Shown here: piece after piece, positions 8,430 to 15,904 of the stretch | Position numbering within the stretch: the stretch's first letter is position 1 | Layout of the letters: each line of letters begins with the position of its first letter | Source of the DNA: Parietichytrium sp. I65-24A | Taxonomy: Eukaryota > Sar > Bigyra > Thraustochytrida > Thraustochytriidae | Assembly: GCA_012862575.1 (NCBI GenBank) | Contig: BLSF01000125.1 | Span: forward strand, 38,679 to 55,501 | Reading direction: 5' to 3' | DNA: 16,823 nt | Program-made: the position numbers and the translations under genes | Notes under the pieces: generated by a model | The model's input: the letters and a program-made list of their open reading frames with translations, nothing else | Told to the model about the DNA's origin: nothing | Databases searched by the model: none

Positions 8430-9227
8430 ATGACTGACAACACCAACTTTCTCGAAACTCTTGCAAATGACTACGTCCGTTACGATGACATTCACAGATT
8501 CCGATTCTCTTTCTTCCGAATGCTCACCATCAGAGAAGTGTTGGCATTCCACGGGATCACCTCTGAAGAGACGATCCAGGAAATGGAACGCCGCGTGAAT
8601 AACCTCATAGCCGCTGATAGCATCGTTGATGAGGAAAGCAAAATGAAGCTAATTAACAGCGTGTTGGCTGACTGTAAACACTACTTTGGCAGGCTGGGTG
8701 CCCAGCATCTCAACATTCGAGACTTTTTACTTGGCTCTTCTCGATCGGTCCACCAGCTTTTCGACGAGATCGTGAGAAAAGCGAGACTGCACATTTATGA
8801 CACCACCGTGTTCAATGATTCCTTCCCTCGACTGGAACCTGGCGCGCTCCTAACCTTCGACCAATGCATCAAACAGTTCAACAAGTACGATGCAATCATG
8901 GACTTTTTGTTTCCCAGGACGATCCCAAAACTCACGGTTGAAGAGGTCTTGCAAAGTAACAATATCCGCTCTCTGGATAGGATTAGAGAGGCAAATATTA
9001 AAATCCATGCTTTTCGAACAGAGACTCTTCCACAACGCGACGAAGATTTAATGGTTCGATCCGCCGCCGAAGACTGGAGGAAGTATCGAGGGTCAACGAT
9101 CCGCATCACCTACTCTAACATACGAGACTACTTTGTCGGACAGGGTCGACATGAACAGCGCCTCTGCGCAGAAATCGAGGGGATGGCAGCGAGAAGATTA
9201 AGGAATGTTGACCGCGAACCCTATTGA
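8430..9227 (+). CDS. Two-repeat protein of unknown family (265 aa)
   Basis: Starts at ATG 8430 and stops at 9227. The protein consists of two divergent copies of one domain, at about residues 15-119 and 149-257. Shared landmarks are the Y-D pair followed by hydrophobics (YDDI, YDAI), LTIREVL against LTVEEVL, and LNIRDFLLG against SNIRDYFVG. A conserved Leu-x3-Glu-Ile (LFDEI, LCAEI) follows. It is rich in charged residues with predicted helical character and has no signal peptide or membrane span. I recognise no known family. The duplication suggests a symmetric binding surface, such as a dimer-like DNA- or protein-binding module. A possible AATAAA signal lies just downstream at 9258. Confidence 0.8.
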   Translation: MTDNTNFLETLANDYVRYDDIHRFRFSFFRMLTIREVLAFHGITSEETIQEMERRVNNLIAADSIVDEESKMKLINSVLADCKHYFGRLGAQHLNIRDFLLGSSRSVHQLFDEIVRKARLHIYDTTVFNDSFPRLEPGALLTFDQCIKQFNKYDAIMDFLFPRTIPKLTVEEVLQSNNIRSLDRIREANIKIHAFRTETLPQRDEDLMVRSAAEDWRKYRGSTIRITYSNIRDYFVGQGRHEQRLCAEIEGMAARRLRNVDREPY

Positions 9228-9493
9228 CACACGAGTTTCTGACATAATTAAATTAGCAATAAAAAATATATGAATGAATTGAACGCATCCCCTTCTTACC
9301 AACAGTTCATCGCCTTCTAACAAGTTGTGCACGCACTCTACCAGCTCTTGATTTGGACGAAGAAGACTCGGCGGAATCACAACGCGAGCACGACGAAGCA
9401 ATCGCGTGCATTGGCCATCTATCAAGAATCGCGAGAAGAGAAGCAAACATGATTTTTTTTTTAATTAATTGCTTTGCTTTGCTTTTTAAAATC
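9228..9493. other. Short spacer with AATAAA and a possible downstream exon of the minus-strand gene
   Basis: AATAAA at 9258-9263 is a candidate polyadenylation signal for the gene ending at 9227. On the minus strand, a pyrimidine-rich run ending GATAG (about 9423-9450 in plus coordinates) could be an intron acceptor. The open frame after it reads IPPSLLRPNQELVECVHNLL, which looks protein-like. It may be a last exon of the zinc-finger gene at 9494-9886, but I could not find a phase-consistent donor. Confidence 0.3.
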
Positions 9494-9886
9494 TCACACA
9501 TCATGTACATGACAGCGCGACCCGCTCTTGACATATTTGGAGCAGCCGGGAACGTCGCAAACCGCCAACGGCGGTGCTTGCGATGACCGTGCAATGGCTC
9601 GCGGGTTTTTAATAGGAGAGAGGAATGTGACACACAGAGCTCGTCGCCTTCTCACCATCGGATGTTGCTGATCACCAGACGGTTGGCTCACGGATGCCAG
9701 CACCGCGGTGGCCCTAAATTCTGCAAGATGGCCATTGCAAAGAGATCTGCACGCTCGCGCCTTGGAAATGATGCGTCCACACCCTTGCACGCGACAGAAA
9801 AACTTTTCTGGGTGACAGTGGTTTCGGCACAGCCCCCGCCTATGAGCCTGTCTCGGGCAGCCCGTCACCGAACAGTTTGACGCCAT
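9494..9886 (-). CDS. Zinc-finger protein with three C-x4-C-x9-C-x2-H fingers (130 aa)
   Basis: I place the start at ATG 9886 (MASNC), because the upstream extension has no ATG and this start aligns with the paralogue's MRQSC. Three fingers: C5-C10-C20-H23; C31-C36-C46 with C50 and H53 (a few extra residues); and C110-C115-C125-H128. The opening GC-x6-RRGLCRNH closely matches the first finger of the paralogue at 10249-10935 (C-x6-QRKGLCRVH). The second finger begins at the same residue in both, so the two arose by duplication. Such WRKY19-like fingers are, as I recall, frequent in stramenopile proteins and mobile elements and are thought to bind nucleic acid or protein. The gap between fingers two and three could contain an in-frame intron, and the C-terminus could continue in another exon. 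Confidence 0.65.
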   Translation of the reverse strand: MASNCSVTGCPRQAHRRGLCRNHCHPEKFFCRVQGCGRIISKARACRSLCNGHLAEFRATAVLASVSQPSGDQQHPMVRRRRALCVTFLSPIKNPRAIARSSQAPPLAVCDVPGCSKYVKSGSRCHVHDV

Positions 9887-10209
9887 TCTTCTTTCCCTCA
9901 CGCGCAGCTTTGATGAACTCCCTGCCGCCACGCCATCTTTCGTGTTGAGCGAGCTGCGATCCGAAAGAGATCCGTTGTCATTGCCAATCTGACGTTGTTT
10001 TTTCCTCTCCCCAACTCTAGCACGCGCGTGCCAAACTCGAGTTTCTTTTCAAATAGAATTAGCAACAACAACAACAGTGAACCAACTCCTTCAATTGATG
10101 CTGCCGCCACCGCTGCTGCCGCGCCTGCTCTTCAGAATTCAGAATTCAGTTTGCGCGCACAGTTGCTGGAACAAGTAGAGAACTGACTATTTGGAAGCTG
10201 AGTATTGAG
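9887..10209. other. Spacer between the two zinc-finger genes
   Basis: About 320 bases. It holds an (AAC)n tract near 10064-10075, GCC/GCT-rich triplets at 10100-10130, and a doubled CAGAATT string around 10132-10146. A plus-strand frame (9995-10186) is open but of low complexity. I see no convincing gene; it probably carries the promoter of the minus-strand gene starting at 9886. Confidence 0.4.
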
Positions 10210-10262
10210 TTTCATAAGACCATTTTTATAAATGTTCCGTAGAGCTTTTCATAAGACCATTT
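10210..10262 (+). repeat. Short direct repeat at the 3' end of the 10249 gene
   Basis: The 16-base string TTTCATAAGACCATTT occurs at 10210-10225 and again at 10247-10262. The second copy overlaps the stop codon of the minus-strand zinc-finger gene. It may be a slip duplication of the gene end. Confidence 0.75.
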
Positions 10263-10935
10263 CTTGAATGCTCCCTTGTTCCTCCGGCGCGGATGATGGA
10301 GCAACCACCAAGGTTTGTTGCGAAGGAGAAGGAGAAGAGGAAGAAGACAACGAAACAAGCTCTTGTTGTTCTAGAACACTGCGCTCTTGTTCTTGTTCTT
10401 GTTCTCGTCTTTTCATCACCATGACAGCCTCGTGAGCAGCACATTTGGTTGCAAGGTTTCCACACTCTGGCACTGCACAGCGCTTGCCACCGAGATGGCG
10501 TTTGCAACGACCTCCTGAACGACTCGAACGGCGACAACCTGCGATGGAGCACACAAGCACGCTGCCAGGAGACGGGCCATCATCATTCCTGCTCTTTTTC
10601 TTTTTTCCCCAGGCCTTGGACGAAATGAAAGTGGTGGCATTGTGCTTGCGACATTGGCCGAACCGAACGGCTTTTCGAAGGCAAAGCGGGGTGTCACAGA
10701 AATGTGGATTGACGGAGATGCCGTGGGTGCGACGCAGTCGGGACTGCTTTTCTGGTACACAAGTTTGATTGTTTCCCAATAACTTGTAGTGTTCTTGACA
10801 AGCCGCACGACGATAGACCAAATTGGTGCAAGCGGCGAATCGACAGAGGTGGCGCTCCGGGTAGAGGTGAACTCTGCAGAGACCCTTGCGCTGCTGGTCG
10901 CGCGAACAATTGATGACGAGACAAGATTGTCGCAT
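10249..10935 (-). CDS. Zinc-finger protein with five C-x4-C-x9-C-x2-H fingers (228 aa)
   Basis: ATG 10935 (MRQSC) is preferred because it aligns with the paralogue's MASNC; an in-frame ATG at 11046 would add 37 residues. Five fingers are readable: C5-C10-C20-H23; C31-C36-C46-H49; C80-C85-C95-H98; C129-C134-C144-H147; and a shorter C153-C158-C165-H168. A basic patch (WGKKKKSR, about 109-116) between fingers three and four could be a nuclear-localisation signal. The tail has an EQEQEQE run and a serine-rich low-complexity region. It is divergent from the nuclease-like gene at 11088, and with the 10935 start the shared promoter gap is 152 bases. A transcription-regulator or end-binding role is inferred from the fold only. 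Confidence 0.75.
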   Translation of the reverse strand: MRQSCLVINCSRDQQRKGLCRVHLYPERHLCRFAACTNLVYRRAACQEHYKLLGNNQTCVPEKQSRLRRTHGISVNPHFCDTPLCLRKAVRFGQCRKHNATTFISSKAWGKKKKSRNDDGPSPGSVLVCSIAGCRRSSRSGGRCKRHLGGKRCAVPECGNLATKCAAHEAVMVMKRREQEQEQERSVLEQQELVSLSSSSSPSPSQQTLVVAPSSAPEEQGSIQEMVL

Positions 10936-11087
10936 CTGCTTTCCCTCTCCTTCCACCAGTCCAGTTTTGGTACTGTCGTCTTTTGCTTTTTCTGTTGAAT
11001 TTGTCAATGGGAGATAAACACAACGGATCTTCTGCGTTGCTTGCATCTCTCGAGTCCAACGGGTAGACAGACCCTGAATTCATCATC

Positions 11088-12671
11088 ATGGAGCAAACAT
11101 ACGTTGAATGTGAACAACTCGTTCAACGAGTTCAGGGCGGCGAAATTGACATTGCCACCGCCATCACCGAGTTTCATCAACTGAAAAAGTCGGTCAACCA
11201 GCACAGCCGTCGAAAATACCAAGAGTTTTTCAGCAATGCAGTGGTCTGCACACAACTTGGGATGAACGGATCGATTCACTCATTGGGCGAACAGTCGCTG
11301 CACGACGGAGCGCTCGACCTTGCCTCCATCTCGGAAGGACAGCAAGCAGGGTTTCTCCCGGTTCAGTTCAAGTCCACCACAGCGCTTGCAACCAAGCTTG
11401 TGGCAAGAAACAAGTACCCTGGCGCGCTGGTGTTTTTTTCACTCGTGGTCGCACGGCAAAGACACAACTTGGTGCGAACTTTTTGTTATCCGGGGACGCT
11501 GTTGTTGGAGGCACCGAGCACGGAACTGCGGTTGGTTGGATGCCGCGAAGACCTCGTTGCATGCATCAAGGAATGGACAACCCAGGGCTGGCTACAGGCT
11601 CGGCAGACGGTGCAGGCATGCAATGTTTTGTTTGGTAGCGAGAATGTGGATGGCGACCTTGCGGAAAAGCAGGTGGTGGACTTGCTCAACCGAGGATGTC
11701 AAGCACGGGAACAATCGGCGCTGCATGAAGACGCTCTATTTCATCGATCACGAGTAAGTCAACTGCCGTTCGACGCGCTCTGCTCCAAGTCTGGCAAATC
11801 AGTGCAAATCAAGAGCTTATGGTCGTATGAGGGTGGTGGTGAGCGTGTTGATGCGATCCTTCAACGCGTGACCAAGCAAGGGACGCGACCATGGTGCATC
11901 TCGACAAGTCCGAAATACTTTGTGTTTGCGATCATGTGTCCCCGAAGGCGGCGCGTCAAAGTGTTGTTCATCTTTCGCCGAACGGAGCTGGCCAAGTTGG
12001 GCATCCTTTCCGTCCCGCACGATCACATGATAGTTGATGGCGTGTCACTTCGAGCCTGCAAAGGTCGCGTCTCGTTTCAGCTCCCATCAGTGGAACATCA
12101 TACCCTCTTGAGAGGCATTCTTGCGCGCAACATTTGTGAGATTCGCCACGATGGTGACTCTTTCTCGCCAACTTGGGAAACGTACGAACGGTTGGGATCA
12201 CTAGAGATTTGTGGAGGCAAATTGTATGTGCCGCCATGGCTGCGCAAGCAAGTGCACGAATTTTCCAAACTCCCCAGTACTGTTAGTAGTTACGATCGCA
12301 TGTGGACGCATCAGATGATTCACCTTGTGTTGCATGCTGCGTTCGAGCTGAGTAAACAAGGATTCTCATTGCAAATTTCCCAACGCGCGGATGTGGATTT
12401 GGTGGTGACCTCCACGCGTTGCCGTGTCGCCTGGCTGCTGAGCTTTATTGACGTGGACAACCAAAAGTATGCACAGTTTGTTCCCACGGATCATAGACGC
12501 GGGTTTGCAAAGGAATACGACGAACGTGCCATCATTCTCTGGAGTTCAATCTCCCGCACGACGAAAGGAATCCTTCGTCTTCCTAAAGAGGACCAAGAAA
12601 GTTCGCGGGTGTTTGTACAGTGGCCAGATCCTCAGATGTCGTCGACAAAAAAAGTGATTTTATTTTGTTGA
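11088..12671 (+). CDS. Multi-module PD-(D/E)XK nuclease-like protein (527 aa)
   Basis: Starts at ATG 11088 and ends at 12671, 21 bases before the convergent gene's stop. Two modules show the order expected of the PD-(D/E)XK (restriction-endonuclease-like) fold: a helix with a Glu, then a core Asp, then a (D/E/Q)-x-K strand. Module 1: E46 in KYQEFF, D77 in GALDLAS, Q93-x-K95 in PVQFKST. Module 2: E193 in DLAEKQVVDLL, D229 in LPFDAL, Q240-x-K242 in SVQIKS. Both use Gln at the D/E position, a variant known within the superfamily. A third segment (about 405-458) repeats helix, ADVDLVV (D435, D437) and strand, but has FIDVD where the lysine motif should be, so it may be inactive. As the only nuclease-like protein in the element it is the best candidate for end cleavage or integration. 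The fold is inferred from motifs, not from a search. Confidence 0.65.
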   Translation: MEQTYVECEQLVQRVQGGEIDIATAITEFHQLKKSVNQHSRRKYQEFFSNAVVCTQLGMNGSIHSLGEQSLHDGALDLASISEGQQAGFLPVQFKSTTALATKLVARNKYPGALVFFSLVVARQRHNLVRTFCYPGTLLLEAPSTELRLVGCREDLVACIKEWTTQGWLQARQTVQACNVLFGSENVDGDLAEKQVVDLLNRGCQAREQSALHEDALFHRSRVSQLPFDALCSKSGKSVQIKSLWSYEGGGERVDAILQRVTKQGTRPWCISTSPKYFVFAIMCPRRRRVKVLFIFRRTELAKLGILSVPHDHMIVDGVSLRACKGRVSFQLPSVEHHTLLRGILARNICEIRHDGDSFSPTWETYERLGSLEICGGKLYVPPWLRKQVHEFSKLPSTVSSYDRMWTHQMIHLVLHAAFELSKQGFSLQISQRADVDLVVTSTRCRVAWLLSFIDVDNQKYAQFVPTDHRRGFAKEYDERAIILWSSISRTTKGILRLPKEDQESSRVFVQWPDPQMSSTKKVILFC

Positions 12672-12692
12672 TGAAAAGCATTCATTCTTGTT

Positions 12693-13709
12693 TTACTTGT
12701 GCGTGGTAGTTGTAATCACCATTCGAAGCGAGTCGAGGACACCCTTGTGCGCGGCATGGAGCTTGGAATAGTCAGCTTCAAGTCGAGCGATTGAGCTCTT
12801 GGCAGTCTTGAGCTCATTGGACTTGCGGCGCAGCAATGATTTGACGGTGTTGTAAAACTGCTCAAGAGCTTGGTGGTCGTCAGTACATTCTTCTTCTTCT
12901 TCAATCTGGGACGATGCCACCACCGCGTCCTCATCCTGGAGGGTAAAGAGGTCTTCGATGATTACTGCTGCTGGTGGTGGTGGTGGCTGATCGAAACGAA
13001 CGCGCTTATCATTTGCCGCCGCTGCTTTGGACTCTTCTTCTTCCTCTCCTTCTTCGTCGTTGTCGTCCAAGGAAGAGAGCAGTGACGAAGTAGACTTTTT
13101 CCTCTTCTTCTTTGGTGGCGTGCCGCTTTTCGTTGATGCCCAGTTTTCGAGCTGAGGCTGAACGTTGACTTGACAGAGCGTAAAGACCATCTGCAACATG
13201 TGTGAGTTTGTGAGCGCATCTCGAAGAGCGCTATCGACTGCGGGGACCTCGGGAAACGTTGGGAGCATGTTGATCTGAACGGCAAACGAAGTCAGTACAT
13301 CCAGAACGCTAAACATCGCGTTGCTAGCGCGGGTGTGAAGAATTGCTTTCACCAAGTTGGGACGATGCTCGTCGCCATCACCGTGATAATTGGTTTCAAA
13401 GGTTTGCTCAAGCATCTTGGTGACAAAGTCTCTGAACGAGAGGTTCTTGTCCTGCGGGCAGATGTTGATACTCGTCTCCATCTTTTCAACGTAGCGGAGC
13501 ACCTGACGTTGGTCGCAAAGTGCCTTGCATCGCTCTTGCGCTGACTTGCTCGACGTTGTTGCAAAGTACGCGCTTATTGCCTTGAGCGTATCGGCGATGG
13601 AGGTCTTTGAGAGGCTCGAACGGGTTGGTGCCATGGTGTCGCTATTGCTGCTGCTGCTGCTGCAGTTTGGGGTCTGCTGAAAAGGGAGGGAGGTCGTCCG
13701 TTGGTTCAT
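12693..13709 (-). CDS. Nuclear-type protein with NLS, acidic tract and coiled coil (338 aa)
   Basis: The first in-frame ATG is at 13709. A second, at 13634, has a better context (ACACCATGG) and would give 313 residues. Numbered from 13709, the N-terminal 25 residues are Ser/Thr-rich with a poly-Ser stretch, followed by a helical domain to about residue 195 with no known motif. Then come a basic localisation signal PPKKKRKKS (198-206), a Ser-rich strip, an acidic run (about 214-227), a PPPPP stretch, a second acidic run (EEEEE, about 270-274), and a C-terminal helix with heptad-like spacing (about 281-330), likely a coiled coil. I recognise no family. It converges on the nuclease-like gene with 21 bases between stops. 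The layout suits a chromatin-associated or oligomeric accessory protein, which is inference. Confidence 0.7.
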   Translation of the reverse strand: MNQRTTSLPFQQTPNCSSSSSNSDTMAPTRSSLSKTSIADTLKAISAYFATTSSKSAQERCKALCDQRQVLRYVEKMETSINICPQDKNLSFRDFVTKMLEQTFETNYHGDGDEHRPNLVKAILHTRASNAMFSVLDVLTSFAVQINMLPTFPEVPAVDSALRDALTNSHMLQMVFTLCQVNVQPQLENWASTKSGTPPKKKRKKSTSSLLSSLDDNDEEGEEEEESKAAAANDKRVRFDQPPPPPAAVIIEDLFTLQDEDAVVASSQIEEEEECTDDHQALEQFYNTVKSLLRRKSNELKTAKSSIARLEADYSKLHAAHKGVLDSLRMVITTTTHK

Positions 13710-13762
13710 GCCTTCGTCCGTTGTTTTTGTAGGGTTGTTTTGCGTCCCATGTAACAAGAGTC

Positions 13763-14699
13763 TTGTCCGCTTATTCTTTCGCTTATACCGATCTCCAGTC
13801 CTTGATCTTCGAGGAGAATCGGCGCAACGAGCGCGGCGGAGGTCGTAAGGGATGCTTACTTTTCTTGTGGCACGAATATTCTCATCATCGACCCATCGAT
13901 TGCAAAGTCCGTCCCAACGTTCCAGTACTTTTTTCGATACTACCGAACTTTATCATGGCCAGTTCGACCACCTCCTCTCGCAGGTAGAGCTTCATCGCGG
14001 AGAAATTTCCTGAAATGGGATTGGGTTTGCGAGCGTGCTTTAGTCTTGCTGCCAAAGATGGCTTCTAAGAAACCAAAAGCAAGAGGGGGTGTTATTATTT
14101 GCGCGCGAGAAATCAAACAACCCAACTGGAAATGAGCTTGTCGTACCTGCAGTGCGAATCGGAATGGCGCAAAGAACTCAATGTACTCGCACTGAATTGA
14201 TTTTACAGCCGTCCTGAAAGAAGGTCAGGTTGGCCTCTTTTTGACACTACAAGAGAAGTTGTTGTGGTGAAAGGACCGAAACAAATTTTGGATCGCTGCG
14301 CTCGCGAATTCACCAAGGCTGTACTGAAAGGTCATCCATCCGTGTTGTGCAAGGAGTGTTGTAAAGAACGAGCAAAGTGTCGGCTCTTGGTGGTGCACGT
14401 GAGAATTTGAAGAATCAAGACCGGTTCTTTTACCACCAATGCTGACTCGCGATACACAAGCTCTTGCAAACCTTTTGTCAACGATTGCTAACGTTCCGCT
14501 TGGATGGGAGTGTGTCCTTTGCAATCAGCGGTTCTTGGAGAATTTTGAACACTTGGTCACACAAGCTCTGGGTTCCAAGCACTTTCACGGACCTGATTGC
14601 GTTCATCAATACTTGAACGTTTGGCGAATGCATTGCAAAGCATTTTGGATGATGGGAGCCCACAGTCCCTCAAAGTATTTTCCTCCAGCAAAGGCTTGA
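13763..14699 (+). pseudogene. Broken or multi-exon gene with a C-terminal zinc-finger-like segment
   Basis: Protein-like text continues through this region but changes frame. The segments are: 13852 onwards, with an ATG at 13852 and FFDTTELYHGQFDHLLSQ around 13930-13983; a GTAGAG...CTTTAG interval of about 60 bases that behaves like an in-frame intron (13984-14043); LLFAREKSNNPTGNELVV onwards to about 14205; then, one frame over, LFDTTREVVVVKGPKQIL and HPSVLCKECCKERAKC (about 14206-14400); then, after another frame change, ALANLLSTIANVPLGW to the stop at 14699. The last part has WECVLCNQRF, then SKHFHG and CVHQYL, resembling a C2H2/U1-type finger, and ends at 14699. Either small introns or frameshift decay explains the breaks; a 65-base GTACCT...TTTTACAG interval (14142-14206) is another candidate intron. 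Family unknown. Confidence 0.45.
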
Positions 14700-14732
14700 A
14701 TCCTTTCACCGATCCTCAGAGATCGCCCAGAG

Positions 14733-14740
14733 TATAAATA
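14733..14740 (+). promoter_or_regulatory. TATA-box-like string inside the right end
   Basis: TATAAATA lies about 65 bases inside the right inverted repeat and points outward. The only frame downstream is a 61-residue one inside the repeat (14767-14952), not convincing as a gene. It could instead drive a transcript across the repeat. Confidence 0.25.
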
Positions 14741-14804
14741 ATTATGCGATTAGAAGAGGAAAGTCCTTGTTACTTTCGTCATTTGATCGTCTGGAAAAGA
14801 GGTG

Positions 14805-14987
14805 CTCAAAAGAAGATGACGATACCGTAGATCTCAACGTTTCATCAGAAGAAAAAAAGTTTCCATTTCAACTGACAAAAATCAAAAAAAATGTTGTCTG
14901 GATTATCTATGTATTATCCCTATTTGTATTCGGCTCCAACCAGACAAGGTGAAAAATTGCGTTTGTGCCATTGAAACTCTTCCCTCC
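14805..14987 (+). repeat. Right terminal inverted repeat, inner copy
   Basis: Inverted match to 1183-1371, beginning CTCAAAAGAAGATGACG and running to CTCTTCCCTCC. It is followed directly by an 11-base CAATGCAATGC string that also follows the second copy. Differences from the left end are single substitutions and changes in A-run length. Confidence 0.8.
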
Positions 14988-15000
14988 AATGCAATGCGGC

Positions 15001-15174
15001 GTACCGTTGATCCCAACGTTTCATCAGGGGAAAAAAAGTTTCCATTTCAACTGACAAAAAATCAAAAAAAAATGTTGTCTGATTATCTATGTATTATCCC
15101 TATTTTGTATTCGGCTCCAACCAGACAAGGTGAAAAATTGCGTTTGTGCCATTGAGTCTCTTCCAATGCAATGC
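15001..15174 (+). repeat. Right repeat, second direct copy
   Basis: Same orientation as 14805-14987, starting GTACCGTTGATCCCAACG and ending CTCTTCCAATGCAATGC. It lacks the first 20 or so bases of the inner copy (the CTCAAAAGAAGATGAC part). The two right copies are more alike to each other in places (for example ATCTATGTATTATCCCTAT) than to the left end, so they probably arose by local tandem duplication. Confidence 0.8.
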
Positions 15175-15904
15175 CATAGAATGCGGAACCCATTTCCCCC
15201 TTCCGGTCTGAAAGTCGCCCATCGAGTGTAATTAGGCATTTTCTCTATTGGTTGGTAAGATACCTGGTGAGGAAAGTAAAAAGAATTAAAATCCCCCTTG
15301 TCTCTTTCGTGATTCGAAATCGATCGTGAGATAAAGAAGAGTGCTTGGAATAGATGGCGATACTGTTGATTTCAACGTTTCATATGCCTTTGTATTGATG
15401 AAATCACCAGTGTCGCCAACTCTCTCCTTCAACAAAACAGAAACTTGTTTATTTAAGATTCGGAGTTGAAAAAGCAAGTTACTAGCACAAACCATAATCA
15501 AATCGCTAATACATTCTGTGCACACCCTGGCTGTAGAAACATGGACAGCCGAATCAGTAGTCTCGTTGTCCAGTTTTGTGTCTGCATAGGTGTGCATCCC
15601 CCGTAGCGTTCCATTAACACATCGTCTAGAAATGTCTAACTACGAACGATTACCTGAAAACCTTGACGAGGGTGTTTGGATGTTACTGAGAAGAGTAGAC
15701 GAAACGCTACAAATTGCAACTGCGTGAAAAACAATGCTGCAGAGGAGGAGAGCGCGGGAGCAAGGACCTTTGGCCAAAGGTGGTTGACTGCGAGAACGCT
15801 GACGGAAAGGAGCGCAGAACGGTGGTTGCATCTCGCATCTCTGGGCGATTGACAAAAGAAAAAATCTGAGGATTTGCGTTGGATTTGTCCTTGTCTGCGG
15901 AGAA
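15175..15904. other. Right flank between element and host gene
   Basis: About 730 bases. A minus-strand frame at 15286-15597 begins with ATG and is 103 residues, but it runs through the decayed repeat fragment and has no recognised motif, so I do not call it a gene. The 15636-15900 part is GC-richer and probably holds the promoter and leader of the secreted-protein gene. Confidence 0.45.
15341..15383 (+). repeat. Decayed fragment of the terminal repeat
   Basis: GTGCTTGGAATAGATGGCGA followed by TACTGTTGATTTCAACGTTTC aligns with the inner edge of the right repeat, from GGTGCTC through ATCTCAACGTTTCAT. The similarity stops after CAT. It is probably a relic of an earlier repeat copy or element end. 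Confidence 0.6.

Larger units (their letters stand above)
1183..14987. mobile_element. Candidate large TIR-bounded DNA transposon or integrated linear plasmid (~13.8 kb)
   Basis: The boundaries are set by two inverted copies of one sequence of about 185 bp, at 1183-1371 and 14805-14987. Inside are a TV-Pol/helicase replication protein, a PD-(D/E)XK-like protein, two small cysteine-rich proteins, two zinc-finger paralogues and two proteins of unknown family. The genes lie on both strands with short gaps (for example 21 bases between convergent stops at 12671 and 12693), which is compact for a protist genome and typical of mobile or viral DNA. No capsid, packaging ATPase, protease or known integrase was recognised. 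Known families with a similar replication protein include transpovirons, virophages, Polinton-like viruses and related protist elements. The present gene set matches none that I can name. The true right end may be the second repeat copy, near 15174. The inverted repeats are seen directly; a single mobilisable unit is inference. Confidence 0.65.

Noticed and set aside
9995-10186. Plus-strand 63-residue frame rich in Asn, Ser and Ala.
   Set aside because: Low-complexity triplet repeats explain the open frame, and it lacks a usable motif.
14767-15155. Two plus-strand frames in the right repeat copies sharing EEKKFPFQLTK-like text.
   Set aside because: The shared text follows from the DNA repeat itself. 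Frame is not kept in the left copy, and base changes between copies do not favour silent positions.
15286-15597. Minus-strand 103-residue frame with ATG in the right flank.
   Set aside because: It runs through a decayed terminal-repeat fragment and has no recognised domain; kept only as a note in the flank entry.
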